Positions 14,478 through 26,366 of a stretch of DNA of 64,000 bases are shown here, in pieces. Under the pieces are notes generated by a model. The model searched no databases. It was not told where the DNA came from and was given only the letters and a program-made list of their open reading frames with translations. Numbering within the stretch: the stretch's first letter is position 1; every line of letters starts with the position of its first letter. Source of the stretch: Oxytricha trifallax (lineage: Eukaryota; Ciliophora; Spirotrichea; Sporadotrichida; Oxytrichidae); NCBI GenBank assembly GCA_000711775.1, contig ARYC01000100.1, positions 62,001-126,000 on the forward strand, written 5' to 3'. The position numbers and the translations under genes are program-made.

Positions 14478-17400
14478 ATGGAAAATAAAATTAAGTAAAC
14501 CTATAAATTACAGGAGCCTAAACACACTTAATATAAAAGAGTAATATCCACATCTTACTCTTCCTCAATTTCTAGGCAAAAACCATTGCTCTTTAATAGT
14601 AACTAAAATAATGCAATTAATAACAATAACGACATAGAACATCACTTCGTCTTGCAGCAATCACCTGTGAGGAAAAACATTAAAATTTAAGATTCAAGCT
14701 TTTAGCAATTAGCTGCATTAAATTAGAGCACAGAAGTTAAAAGCAACGATAACACTTTGGATTTGGTTAGCAATCTAAACAGATATCAAATGAAAAACAT
14801 GAATGTTTTATCAAGTTAAGGGACTAGGAAACAGTATAAAACTTAACGAGGTACTATAGAGGGCAATCAATCACAATATAATAGTGGATAGTTTGACCTA
14901 TATAAACCTCTGTTTAATAATGCTATATTGAATCAGACTTAGGATTATGCACAGACATCAACCTAGTTTGGATTTTAGAGCTCAAAGTAAAATCTGCTGC
15001 CAGATGTTTCATAATAGACAATTCCAATCATGGATATTATTAATCAGAAATTCAATTAAGCAAACAGTTAAGGAGGGTAGAGGACCATCTTTAGGAACAA
15101 TTTAAGAGAAATGAGCATTTAACAGATTAAGAAAAACGAAGAAAACAATCAAATTATGGGATTAATACAAGTTGCAAACATTAGCAAGGCGAAAGATGAT
15201 CTTCAAACATTTGGTTAAGAATCTTTACTTTAAGAAAGCTTGGTTAGAAACAACAGTAAAGAGTTAAAACAACAGAAACTTAACATTTTAAACAGGAGTT
15301 TCATGGTATTAAATCAAAGTAAAAGAAAAAACTAAAGATTCTCAAATGATTTCTAATCTATGGATTTTTCAAATGGCAGGCCTAATAATATAGATGAGCA
15401 TTTTTAAAGTCAAGAAAATACATTAAACAATTCTCAGCATGTTATTAATTAGACGCAATAGAATTAGATCTAAGCATCATTACTTAGAAATTAAAGACTT
15501 AAACTTCTTGATACTATCAAAAGAAAGTCTTAACCTTAAAGTAATAAGTTCCAGTAAGAAAATAGGGGTGTACAAAAGATTCATCCAAAGCTATCATAAA
15601 ATCTTGATAATACTATGAAAATATTTGATACAGATCGACAGCAAAATTCTGTAAGCTCTTAGTAAAATGTGACTGCTTAGCAATTCTAAATCCATTCATA
15701 ACCTCATTCTTTCATAGCCTTTCAAGATAGTAAAAACTCAAGCAAAGAGTAAAATATCTTAGATTCAGAGAGAGATAATGCTGAAGCTCTGAATGATGCC
15801 TCTTTTACAACAGGATAGTTTGAAAATCAAACAAATTCATTTTAAAAACACATAGTAATAAAGTAAAGATATAAAAAGAACAGTGAAGTTGGAACTCAAA
15901 CTGGAAATGGGGAGTATCTATAATCCCTAGCAAACTAAAAACATTAAAATCTTAAGAAACTTATTGATAACTTAGCAAAGGAAGTCGATATTTCAGAAAT
16001 CGATATAGAGGCAAAATAAAGAATCAAGACTTATGAAAAGTTTCACTCATGTAAAGACAAGCATCAAATCTATTTGTATAAAAAAACTATAAATTATAGA
16101 GTTTTTTACTAAAAACTTATATAAATATTTTTTAATTATAGTCAATCGTTAAGTTGGTTGACTTGCTATTTGAAGATCAATAATAATCCTAATTCTTTGG
16201 GTAGAAAATGACTTCTATAATAAGAAAGTAATTTTCAAGACTTACTAATGGTACTCAATAATCATTCACTTAAATTATTAATACTCATCAGGAAATTTAT
16301 TAGAGATAAGCTTAGCAGTTCCAATTGTTCAAGTCATCACTTTAGAAATTATCAGATTAACTAAAAGAGACACATAAACTATTTTTAACATAATCTGATA
16401 TCTTTAATGTAGTAATTATAAATGATTCGAGTTTATTTAGCTGATGAAAGAGAAAGAATTGAACTATGAAGAATATCTAAATCTTGATAAATAGCATCCA
16501 ACTAGAAAAGCTTTCGAACTTCTTGGATCCCTCAACACCCTCATAAATTATAATTTGTTTACTGTGAACCCTATTACAAGATTCACAACTGTAACAACAG
16601 CCTCTTTAATCAGGACAGGAAACTCTAACCCTAGGTGGAATTAATTCAATAGACGATTTCTCAAAGCTAAATGAGCTAAATTCTCTCGGTGACAACTTCA
16701 AAAACGAAGCAGTTTCTATGCTTGAAGAATTTGATTAAATAGATTAGTTGCCGGATGCTTTTGATCGTAAAATGCGAAAAACTTAACTTTTAATGCAGCT
16801 GTAAGCTTCTGACGTCACTCGCACACTAAAGGAAGTGCATTAAATTTTGATTTTGAAGAACAATTCAGTCTTAAATAAATAGGCAACGATGGGTGGTTCA
16901 TAGAGCGACTAAATGAAAGATGAATAGAGGCAACTGAAATTACTGGAGGATATCGAATTTGAAATATCTCAGCGATTTACTAATGTGCAGAAACTCACTG
17001 CTTTGAAAGTTCTTAATAGGTATTTCAAGCCAAAGAATTTCAAAGATGTTGAGGTTTAGGCTGATGAACTGAAGATTTTTGAGAAATATAGCAAGAAGAA
17101 AATCGCTTTCAGAGAGCTTAGAGATCAGAAGGAGTAAATATTAATAATAATTATGAAATTAATCAATTTGCTTTTCTAAAGTCTTTTTTAACTTTTGAGC
17201 TCTTTATAGCTTTTATAGTTGCATTTTTATTAATAAAAGTCAATAGAGAGGCAAAGCATAGATTTAGGCAGACAATTGAAATTTGCAGTTGAAGAAAGTA
17301 TAAAAATAAAAACTCACTTAAAACTATAAGAAGTGACTCTTAAAGATTAAGAAGAGAAGTTATCAGAGTATTTAAAGAAGGAAGTCTATTTCAAAGTTAA

Positions 17401-18373
17401 AAACGATGATCTCTCCAGAAAACTACTAGATTTAGACCTTTAACATTAAAAGATGAAGCAGGAGAGGGAATATTTACAGTAAAAAATACAGAAAAAGATA
17501 GAAAAAATGCAAAAACTTTAGCTTGAGATGAATGAAGCAAATTTTAATAAAAATGAGAGTGAAAGGAAGATGAAACTTTAAATTGAGCAGCTCTAGGAAA
17601 ATTACAAGATTATGAGTGAAGCCTATGTGAAAGAGCGAAAACACACGGAAAGTTTGTTACAAGGAAGTAAAATTGACAATTAGTCATTAATTAACAGGGA
17701 GAACAGTTAATTGAATGAGTCTCAGATTGGTAGTTACAGGCAAGGCACGAATCAATCCTACGTTGAAGATGATAATTAGAAAAGAAATACTCAGCTCTCT
17801 AAAAGTGAATCCCCTCATAAAAAGAGTATGTTTGGTGCTGGTGGTAAAGCTGGGACAGGCAGGAATGATAACAATAACTCTAATGTAAACAACAAAGCTG
17901 CCAGGTAGTTTAACACTTCTGGAAGTATTGATGAAGAAGGACAAGGAGGCTAAAATGGTTCTAAGTATAAAAATAACAAGTTTAATAACCAAGAAGATAG
18001 GTACGGTAGTAAGAAAAAGAGTCAGAAAGTTGGTAGCGATGAAAATGAAAAGGATGGTAATAATTAGTAGGACAGTGACTTGGATGATGCTATGAATGGC
18101 AGCTATGATAATTCGCACATCAACTTGAAATCTCTGATAAAACATGACAATTAAGGGCAGGACTCTACTATAAACGGGTTCACCAATAATAAAAGTGTTA
18201 AATTCACTGATTCTTTGCATTTGAATGATGGCATTCATAGGAGTATGATAATTAATGATGCTAATAACACTGGCAGCTAAGACCTCCTATTCACCTATAG
18301 TTTTATTTTCCAATAGCATTTAAGAATATTAAATATTTTTAATATTTATGATTGTTAGAGTAGGATAGTATGA
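14478..18373 (+). CDS. Large Q/N/S-rich coiled-coil protein
   Basis: From ATG 14478 (MENKIKQTYKLQEPKHTQ) the frame stays open for about 1.6 kb with many TAA/TAG Gln codons: low-complexity N/Q/S sequence, then helix-forming stretches (EVDISEIDIEAKQRIKTYEK). After an insert near 16.08-16.14 kb it continues with SIVKLVDLLFEDQQQSQFFG and, after further inserts, QRFTNVQKLTALKVLNRYF and KIFEKYSKKKIAFRELRDQ. Another insert about 17.13-17.25 kb precedes a strong coiled coil (QVQEKIQKKIEKMQKLQLEM-type heptads). The tail is rich in G/N/D/S (MFGAGGKAGTGRNDNNNSN). Inferred stop TGA 18371-18373. This resembles ciliary or cytoskeletal scaffold proteins, but no domain is assigned. Insert boundaries are approximate. 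Confidence 0.72.
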
Positions 18374-18682
18374 ATCACAACTTGACATCCACAAATAGAA
18401 AGAACAAATATTCAGATTTCAAATTTGCAGATTTTATGAAACCAACCAAGCAAAAAAGTAAACTTTTTATGTAATTAACAAATTAATTCAATGTATAATT
18501 TTAATAAAAATTTTAGCAGTAAGCATGCCACTCAATTCGATGAGATGTCTTACCACTTGCTACATATGGAAAAGTGTGGGCCTAACTGCGCACATTTAAA
18601 TAGATCTAATATGAGGTCGCCAAATAAAAATAAGAGGCAACTTCTCCCATTAAAAAAGCAAAAGTTAGAGCTCGATGATTGA
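18370..18682 (+). CDS. 88-aa protein with HLLHMEKCGPNC motif
   Basis: ATG 18370 opens MNHNLTSTNRKNKYSDFKF. An intron at 18471-18516 (46 bp, GTAATT...TTTTAG) joins KSKLF to ISKHATQFDEMSYHLLHMEK, followed by CGPNCAHLNR and a basic tail ending LELDD and TGA. The H..H.EKCGPNC.HL pattern could bind a metal. The ATG overlaps the TGA inferred for the preceding gene (GTATGA), so this could instead be the last exon of that coiled-coil protein joined across an unrecognised intron or IES. Confidence 0.6.
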
Positions 18683-18862
18683 AAATTACAATAGAAAACA
18701 TAGTAAAAATTTTACAGTATGATTAATTTAACTGAACATAATTACATCTAGTATGAGTTTAAAAATATATTCTCTTAATTTCTTTTTAAAACGAAGTTAA
18801 GTTCCTTAAAATAAACTCACTTTTAAAGTAAAACATATTAATCAAATCTTTTTATTACTCTG

Positions 18863-19979
18863 TCACATGTATTCTCTCATGAGTTGGGCTATTCTGAGTT
18901 TATTCTCCCATTACTGCAGATGCAGTCTCAAGCAAAATAAAGCGAAGCAGTAAATTAGGTCTAGGTATGGACTCACTTGTATTGATTGATAATAGTTAAG
19001 TATATTATATATTTCAGTTTAATAGCAAAGTACACTAATTTTATGAAAATTTATAGAGTATAATCTTCTAAAATCAAAATAATTTATAAGAACAGCGATA
19101 AAAATTTCTACATTTTTCACTTGTCATCATGTATACCTGCATGTCCCTCCATCTCCTAGATTCTTCTCTATAACCCCAATAACTTCTACTACATGGTATT
19201 GCTCTCAACTTGCAAATTTTTAATTTGATAGTGCAGTCTGCCAGTCTCAGTGTGTTAGTTGTCTCTATTTCTAATCATATCATTTCGCACCCTAAAAGAA
19301 TTGAAAAATACGGTTATAAGATTCATATATAAGCAAAGTGAGTTGACAGTATATGACTTACCTCTTTTCTTCGTTTTAAACTGTTTTCTTGGCATCATCT
19401 ATTTTCATGGAGAGTACAGACTCAAGCGTTTCCTTCTCTGATTTGATCATGCCTACTTGCTGTCTGTGATATTTTATTTCTGTGATTATATCACCAAGTT
19501 AGTTCTATGAAAATGATTAAATACATTAGTAACAATTAAAATCAGATAAGTCTAAGTGAGGTGCAGAGATAAACGGGTGTGGCACTTACCTCCATATCTT
19601 GGAGATGAGATCTAACTGAAAATTGTTCACCACTTGCTGATGTAATGCCATAGTTAAGTCCTTTCGTTGAACCTAATTGCATGGAGCTGCCAAACTCTAA
19701 TATAAAAATTTGTTAACTATTTTTATAATTCTATCTCTTAAAAATTTCAATTTTACTGTCGATATTTTTGCAATTAAATATACAAAAAATCTTCTATAAA
19801 TAACTATTTCTTAACTTACTTGCTTGGCTCCCACTGGATTAAATAGGTCTGGTAGCAGAATTAACATTTTTAGTTGATTGCGAATGACTATTAACTGCAG
19901 GTCTGTTTTGTTAACCCAAGTGATTATTATTTTATTAGTTGCTCGTAACTGATAGGAAATTGCCCTATGAAAATGCCAT
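18863..19979 (-). CDS. Coiled-coil protein, four or more introns
   Basis: From ATG at 19979 (MAFSQGNFLSVTSNQQNNNH) a Ser/Asn-rich head leads through an intron at about 19697-19818 to FGSSMQLGSTKGLNYGITSA and RSHLQDME, then after another intron to a coiled coil (ITEIKYHRQQVGMIKSEKET, LESVLSMKIDDAKKTVQNEE). A GTAAGT intron separates this from RDNQHTETGRLHYQIKNLQV and ESNTMQQKLLGLQRRIQEME. A last exon ends LRIAQLMREYM and TGA (18863-18865). The exon-intron pattern is regular, with GTAAGN donors. No IES is required. Likely a cytoskeletal or ciliary structural protein; function not recognised. Confidence 0.75.
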
Positions 19980-20509
19980 TTTATTTATAATTAAAATTAA
20001 TATTAATAATTTATAAATGAGAATGGGTATGATTATTATCTTTTTTAATAAAATAAATAATTATAAAGAAAATTTGCATATAAATGTTAACTTATCACCC
20101 ACTTGTGGCACATGGTCACTAAGGAATAGTACAGGCTATGGTCAATAAAAAGGTATGTTTATAGCTTTATATAATATATTTAATTGTTAATAATAATATA
20201 TATTTCCATGATATATATATATAGTTTTTTATCGTTTTGTATAGAAAAAACTAAAAACATTCGAGAAAACAGCCAATTCATCAATCATTTAAGAAAAATA
20301 AATAATATAACAATAACAACTGACATAATCGCAACTTTTAAATGTTATATAAACTAGCATCTAAAATTAGGTATACATTTTTATCAGTATTATTGATTTT
20401 ATTAATGAATTTATGAATTTATTATTGATTTTTTTAATTTATTAATTTTTATATATAAAACTAAAATTAAGACTCTAGTATTCCAGTTTCAACAAGTAAC
20501 ACAACGAAA
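19980..20509. promoter_or_regulatory. Divergent upstream region with one GC-richer island
   Basis: It separates two divergent genes. Most is A/T-only sequence. The island at about 20092-20150 is GC-richer and ends in AAAAAGGTATGT, a good splice donor, so it may be an upstream exon (MVTKEQYRLWSIKR) of the plus-strand gene rather than a regulatory site. Confidence 0.35.
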
Positions 20510-23500
20510 ATGGGTTTCAAGAGTGACACATTTAGCAATATATAAAAATTAAAGAATGGTTAAGAAATAATGGAAATATAAGACGACGAAGAAAATAATA
20601 GTATGATAATGAGAGATAATGACATGGATGGTATTTCACCTAAGAATTAAATAAAAAATTTCATGAATATATCCATTAATGAGTCTAGAGAATAAAATTA
20701 GGGGAATAATGGTACTAAATAAACAATGAGGTAGAATTAAATATATAAGTTCTTTTCGAAGAGACACTCTGTGAGTAAATAAACACCTCAAAATTTATTA
20801 AATAAATCAGCTACTGTCCATTAAAAATAAAGACTTAAAGGAAATATTGAAGGAATTAATTAATTAATTATATAAGTCATAAATGCAAAGAATCTTCATC
20901 AAATTCAGTTTTAGATAAATGGAAGTTTTATTATAAAGTGTATTTATTCAACAATAACAGTATTATAGCAGACAGAGTAGATCAATTGCAAAAACAATAG
21001 CATAAAGATTTATAATTAGAATTAATGGAAACTAAAATAAAATTCTCTGAAGTAAATCGGACATAAAAACACTCCCTGAATAAAGACTCCGTGACTTAAT
21101 AATTGCAGAATCGTATGTTTTATAAGACACCAAGGAAGCATCTTGAGAGATCGAAGAGTCCCTTTAAGTAAGAATTGTTTATATAAATCAATAAATAGTA
21201 TGTTATAGTTTGCCACCACTTGGTTCACAGGATGAGGAAGAAAATGCTATATAATTGGAGACATCTTTAGATTACAAGAAAAAGTCCATATCAAAGTTGT
21301 AAGTTAAACATAAAAACACTTGATTACTACAATAAAATTGAAATTCTAATTAATTTTCTATAGAATTTTCACTCCATTAACTCAAGCTCAAATAATAAAC
21401 CTCTAGCAATCAAAAGATCAAGAATTTAATAAGATTGGATAAGTTAATCCTCTTAATATAAGCACAAACTCAATTGAGAAATTTATACCTTAATAATAAA
21501 ATATAAGTAAATCTATGCACATGAAGTCAAGATCTCAAACCAACCATCATTATAAGAGGATAAAGAAACTCTCTCAAGGAGGATTCCCCTATAAAGATTT
21601 CAATTAGTAGAATGCAAAGAATTATCTTATGTCTTAGTAAAATTAGAGATCAGTTGATAGTAATAACCCATAGTTTATCTTCAAAAACGATGAGAGTTAA
21701 CTAGACTTCTCACAAGAAACAGCACCTAATATCCTTACTTAAAATCTCAACAATCAAAGCAGCCCTTCTTAACGACAGCATTAATCCAAATCTCAAGCAA
21801 AGTCCATTGCAAATATCAAAACAGCTTAAAACTTTAACACTTCAAACTAGACGATGATGATGATCACAGATTTCAGATCAACTAAAGACACAAATTTCTT
21901 CAAAGACTCGTCACAAAAACCATTCAGCAGCTAAAGTACCACAATTTACAATTACAGAGGAGGCAGCACTCAAACTGGCAAGAGGAGTGCACTTATAAAT
22001 GCAAATAATCAAATCACTTAAATGGCTAAGCAAGAAATACTGGAGTTATCCATAATAAAGAGACAGCTTATTGATGAAATTAGTACTTTGAAGTAAGTCT
22101 AAGAGAAAAGTAAATCAACAAATTTGAAAGATAATGAGACTATTTCAATATTTAATGAATAAAATTCTTAAAATGACATTCCATTCTATGAAAGCAAGTT
22201 AAGCGCAAGAGATTTCGAAGATTTGACTAAAGAAGAGTTAATGGAGATGCTAGCTAGATCTAGAGAAGAAATCATTTACCTGAGAGCTCAAAACAATCGC
22301 TACAAATCCAAGGTAATAGAGCTCAAACAATAAAAAAAGCAAGAAATTCACTAAATCTAGTCTTATTCATAGAGGAGGTAAGACAACCAGACAATTTAAG
22401 AAACAAGTTAAAGTGCAAAATCACATAGTTTATCTCATGCCTAATCCAACAAACTCAGCAGTCATTCATTAACACCAAAATCTCATCGAAATATTATTAA
22501 TACCGACTAAGCTGTAGTCACTTTCAACTAATTAATGCAGTAGCAATAGTAATCTTCCTAGACACCTAAATTTTAGCATTAAACCAGTCCAAATAAATAA
22601 CAATCATCTAATTCTAAAAACTAAAATGATGATCCAAAAATTTCATTAGTACAGCAAGAATAACATAATGGTTAAAATAGTTCAAAGTAAATAACATAAT
22701 ATACATTCAAGAACTAAGTCACATAAACTGTAATAATTGAAGAGGAAGAATAAAAAACACTATAAAACGATGTAAATTAGCTTTAGCTACTTAGAGAAGA
22801 ACAAATCAAGAATCAGATATTGCAATAAAAATTGGGTGCTTATTATAATGAAATTGTAAATAATAAATTTGAGTTGTTTTAATTGTTTTTCTTTAGTAAC
22901 GCCTTGAAGCCAAATATAACTCAGAAGTATCAATTTTGCAATAATGCAATGAAGATTTGACTACTCAACTAATTAGAGCAAGTGCGAAACTCTAAGATTA
23001 AAAATATAGTGTAAGCAAAAATTTATGAAGCCATCCCTAGATCTACTTTTTTAGTTTATTAAACCAACTTTATTGAATTAAATCAATATAGAGAACTACG
23101 TTAATGCTTTTATCACAGCAAGACGATTCAAAAATAAATGATGTGCTTGAAAATTCTGATAAACTGCAAGACACTGATATAATTAGATTCTTGAATGACA
23201 TGAAAACTTAAGCTATTAGTTTGTCTAACTCTAAGAAGAACTTAATATAGGAAATCAATCAAAGTCGAACTATAAATATTAGATTATCCCCTATAAATCT
23301 TTAAATATGTGTATATATTATAGCTCCTAGAGTAAAACCCCAAAAAGTACCAATAAAAATTTGACTCAAAATAGTAATTCTCTATAAGTAGAAAATCCAT
23401 CTTAAAAACATCGAAGTCTCTCAAGAGCGAATAGTAAATAGAAAATGATAAGCGATAGTAACAACAAAAAATCCTTGAATTCAGTTGCGTTAGCTACACC

Positions 23501-23582
23501 CACTAAATTAAGCAAGTTTAATAAGTAGCTTACTTCTAACAATTTAATGGGGTAGTAAATGAAAAAGAGTATAAAACTTTGA
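20510..23582 (+). CDS. C2-like / coiled-coil protein, Ser-Asn-Gln-rich
   Basis: ATG 20510 opens MGFKSDTFSNIQKLKNGQEI. Near residues 110-160, LIIQVINAKNLHQIQ...GSFIIKC...YNQNQW resembles a C2 domain without the full set of calcium-binding aspartates. Introns near 21175-21218 and 21299-21363 are followed by a long exon rich in S/N/Q, then a helical region (DLTKEELMEMLARSREEIIY, LRAQNNRYKSKVIELKQQKK) and a further coil (QLQLLREEQIKNQILQQKLG). Two or three more introns (22857-22897; about 23010-23080; about 23266-23322) precede a basic Ser-rich tail ending MKKSIKL and TGA 23580-23582. Suggested role: membrane-associated scaffold (inference). The tail gene on the other strand begins 167 bp beyond. 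Confidence 0.75.
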
Positions 23583-23748
23583 TTTTGTAAATTATTGTAA
23601 CAAAAATTAGCTAGTAATTTTAAGTTCTCACTTTTAATTGATATTTTTGGTCTCTTAATGACACATTGCTATAATTTAAATGTAAAATTTGAATTAAATA
23701 TTGAGACTGCTATCATTTCAATAAACTAATAAATTTTAGAATATTCTT

Positions 23749-26124
23749 TCATCTTCTATTATGGTAGGAATACATTTGATTTGGGAAAATTATTTAAAAT
23801 AATTAAATAGTAATTAAAATTTGTGGCAGTCAACTTTTTTCTATACATGAAAATATTTTAGTTGTTAAATAGGGAATTCAAAATCAGCTGGACTTTAATA
23901 TTGGCGGTACTCCTCTTTCTCATTAAATAAATCGATTTTAATTTTGGCAACAAAATCAAATAAAAAAATCACCCTAAATTAAAATCGATTTATTTCGTTT
24001 AAGGGAAATAGAGAGGTTCCGCCAATAGAAAAGTCCAGCTAATTTTGAATTCCCTATTTAACAACTAAAGTATAGAAAAAAATTGACTGCCACAAATTTT
24101 AATTATTTTTCCAAATTAAATGAATTCCTACAATATTAGTCCTTCTTCCAACTTGCAATCTACGTGAGCCAGCAACCTTAGGTGCATTCATTCTCAAAGT
24201 CTTTCTTTAATTTTGATTTTGCCTATTACCATTAGCACCGCCCTCTTGGTTAATTCTGACCTACTATAGATTAGGCTTGGCTCCTTGAATCTTGTTGAAC
24301 CTTTAGTCTATAGATATTTTGTTGCTCTACTCAGTGGTGGATGTGTCGATCTGCATGGAATTTTCTTCGTTTATTTTCTCAGCGTAGGCTCTCATTGGGT
24401 CTCCAAGTTTAGTAAGCTCAGCCTTAACTTAAAGTGACTTCATTTGAGCAAAAGTTGGGAGTGCAACCTCCTCCTAAACGCCAATACCACTGCTTTGACT
24501 AGTTTTCAAGATGCTAACTGGCTTCTCTGTATATTAATTTTGTTGCTATCTGTTAGATTGGGAGTTAGCTCTTGACTGGTTTCTGCTTTAAGATCTTTGC
24601 TATTGATTGTTTTACTGCTGGTTGTTATTTTGTCTTGGTTGATATTGCTACTGTTATTTTTGCTGTTAACCTTAGCCCTTCACTTGATATCTTTGAACAT
24701 AATCATCATTATTCTGCTGTCTATTTATACTTCTCTGCCTGTTTTGGGGATTGATTTAGTTGTTGTTTCTTGGTTGGTATTATTGATTGTTGTTTTGATT
24801 ATTTCTACCAATGTTTTATCTTCTATTAGTATCAACATAATCCTGTCCCTCATTGTCTCTTCTATTGTTTGGTCTATTTCTTCTGCCAAGAGTTCTCCTA
24901 TTTGGATTAACATTAGCTTCTTGTCTGAGCATCTGGTTGCTTTGGTTATTGTTTTGGTTATAGAGGTCTATAAAAGCCAAAAAAAGGATTAAGAATATCA
25001 TTTTAAATCTCTTGGCATTGACTTCTGTGCGCCACTGAGAATTTATCCTCTTCTTCCATTATTTTACTGTTTTTAGATCCCTCTAGACTTTCTATCGATA
25101 CCAGGCATTCTTGGGTCTCTTTGATTCTAGGAATTATTAAGTCCTTAATTGTTATTCTATTGTTGGGCAGGCCCTTGAAGACCAGTACGATAGGCGTTAT
25201 TTCTTCTTCTTTGAGCTCTCATAGTTTGTGGTCCTCCTAACCTGTCCTAATTATCATAATTGTTCATTTGAGAATGAATGAGATAAATCAATCAATAAGA
25301 AACTTAACTCTATTTAAATCGATAATTTATAGTTCAATTGCTATTAATTGTTAGGTATTCTCTTTCTATTGTTTTAAGACTGCCCTCTGTTTAGCAACTG
25401 TTAATTTTACAGATCACCTCTGCCTCTTGATCTACCTCTCTACTATGACTACTGCTATTGCTAGTTATTGTATCCTTGGTTGCCGCCTTATCTCTAATCC
25501 TAACCTCCATAGTTTCTACCAATATCATTTTCATACATCTAGTCATCATATCTATTTAATTGCTACATCTGCTTTTGATTGTTTCTTTGATTTTGCAGTA
25601 AAGCCCTCAAATTGCTGTTATTGCCATTGTTCTAAGCCTAATTCTGATTATTCATTCTTCCATTATTTGGTACTCTGTTTTGAGCTCTTGGCTGTTGTCT
25701 GTTAGGAAGTTATTGTTTTTACTTCAAATTATTGTTTAGGTTTCTTAGTCTCTACTGGATCCCACCGCCTACATTTCTCTGATTTCCCTAATAAATACTA
25801 TAAAAAAGTAAAAATCTAATTGGGCTGCGACTTCTTTTGATATAGTGGATACTAGCTTTGGTTTTGTTAGATAGGTGCCTTCTGTTAGTAGACGTCATTG
25901 CGATTATTTATATGAAAATATTAAAATTCCATAAAGAAATTATAATTTGCAGATTATTGGGCTGTCTGTAGTTATCCTCTCCATAGTTGTCAATATAATC
26001 ATATCCCTGATTAGCATAAATATAATATATAATTTAGACATTTTTATTTATATATATTATTTTGATTAAAATTGTTGCCGCCTCTTTGATTTTGCTGATA
26101 TCTTTGTGTCTGATTTCTATTCAT
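23749..26124 (-). CDS. RGG/NQ-rich, RNA-binding-like protein
   Basis: From ATG at 26124 (MNRNQTQRYQQNQRGGNNFN) the protein is dominated by Q, N, R and G: NRNDVYQQ, GRNYGGQDQRQGGNQGYNNQ, QQRGRSRGRGDL, RRRNNAYRTGLQG, then a long N/Q-rich tract. A better folded C-terminal piece reads EEVALPTFAQMKSLQVKAEL, TKLGDPMRAYAEKINEENSM, IQGAKPNLQQ. Composition fits an RNA-granule or RNA-binding protein; no RRM is seen. Several inserts interrupt it (near 25.95-26.05, 25.25-25.39 and 24.96-25.0 kb). The last codons RRTN and RR plus TGA are split by a 377-bp IES that is itself a foldback MITE. Confidence 0.75.
23757..24138. mobile_element. Foldback MITE copy 1, sitting as an IES (pointer TATTA)
   Basis: Palindromic element at 23762-24133. 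The left end TGGTAGGAATACATTTGATT pairs with the right end AAATGAATTCCTACAA; the arms run about 170 bp and include TTGTGGCAGTCAAC, GAATTCAAAATCAGCTGGAC and TAAATCGATTTT-type pairs around a loop containing AAAAAAATCACCC. TATTA flanks it (23757-23761 and 24134-24138). Removing the element plus one TATTA joins CGAAGAACT-type codons to give RRTNRR and TGA on the minus strand. The family is shared with the copy at 46.66 kb. The flanking TA suggests a Tc1/mariner-type target, which is an inference. Confidence 0.85.
24139..24180 (-). other. Last conserved codons before the MITE-IES junction
   Basis: This stretch encodes SRRLQVGRRT of the RGG/NQ protein on the minus strand. It is marked because the insertion lies four codons from the stop, so without excision the protein would run on into the MITE. 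Confidence 0.7.
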
Positions 26125-26366
26125 CTTAAATTGTTAATTTAAATTTTGATATTACTAGAGAACTTATATATAATTAACTTACTCACTAAAATCTCTATAG
26201 TTCTATTTATAATTATTTTTACTGCTTTCACCAATACAATTAATTCATTATATAGCTTGGTTAAATCTAGAGAAACATTTTGAATAACTTGAATAAAATC
26301 TTTAATTGAAATCTCTTTATATGTTAGTATGATATTTTTTAGATTTAATCTCAAATATTTCCCCAT

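Noticed and set aside
24572-24992. Hydrophobic plus-strand ORFs (I/L/V-rich)
   Set aside because: Antisense of AAT/CAA-rich Asn/Gln codons of the minus-strand RGG/NQ protein yields I/L/V-rich shadows; the same applies to the hydrophobic ORFs at 5148-5435, 17687-18238 and 32150-32443.
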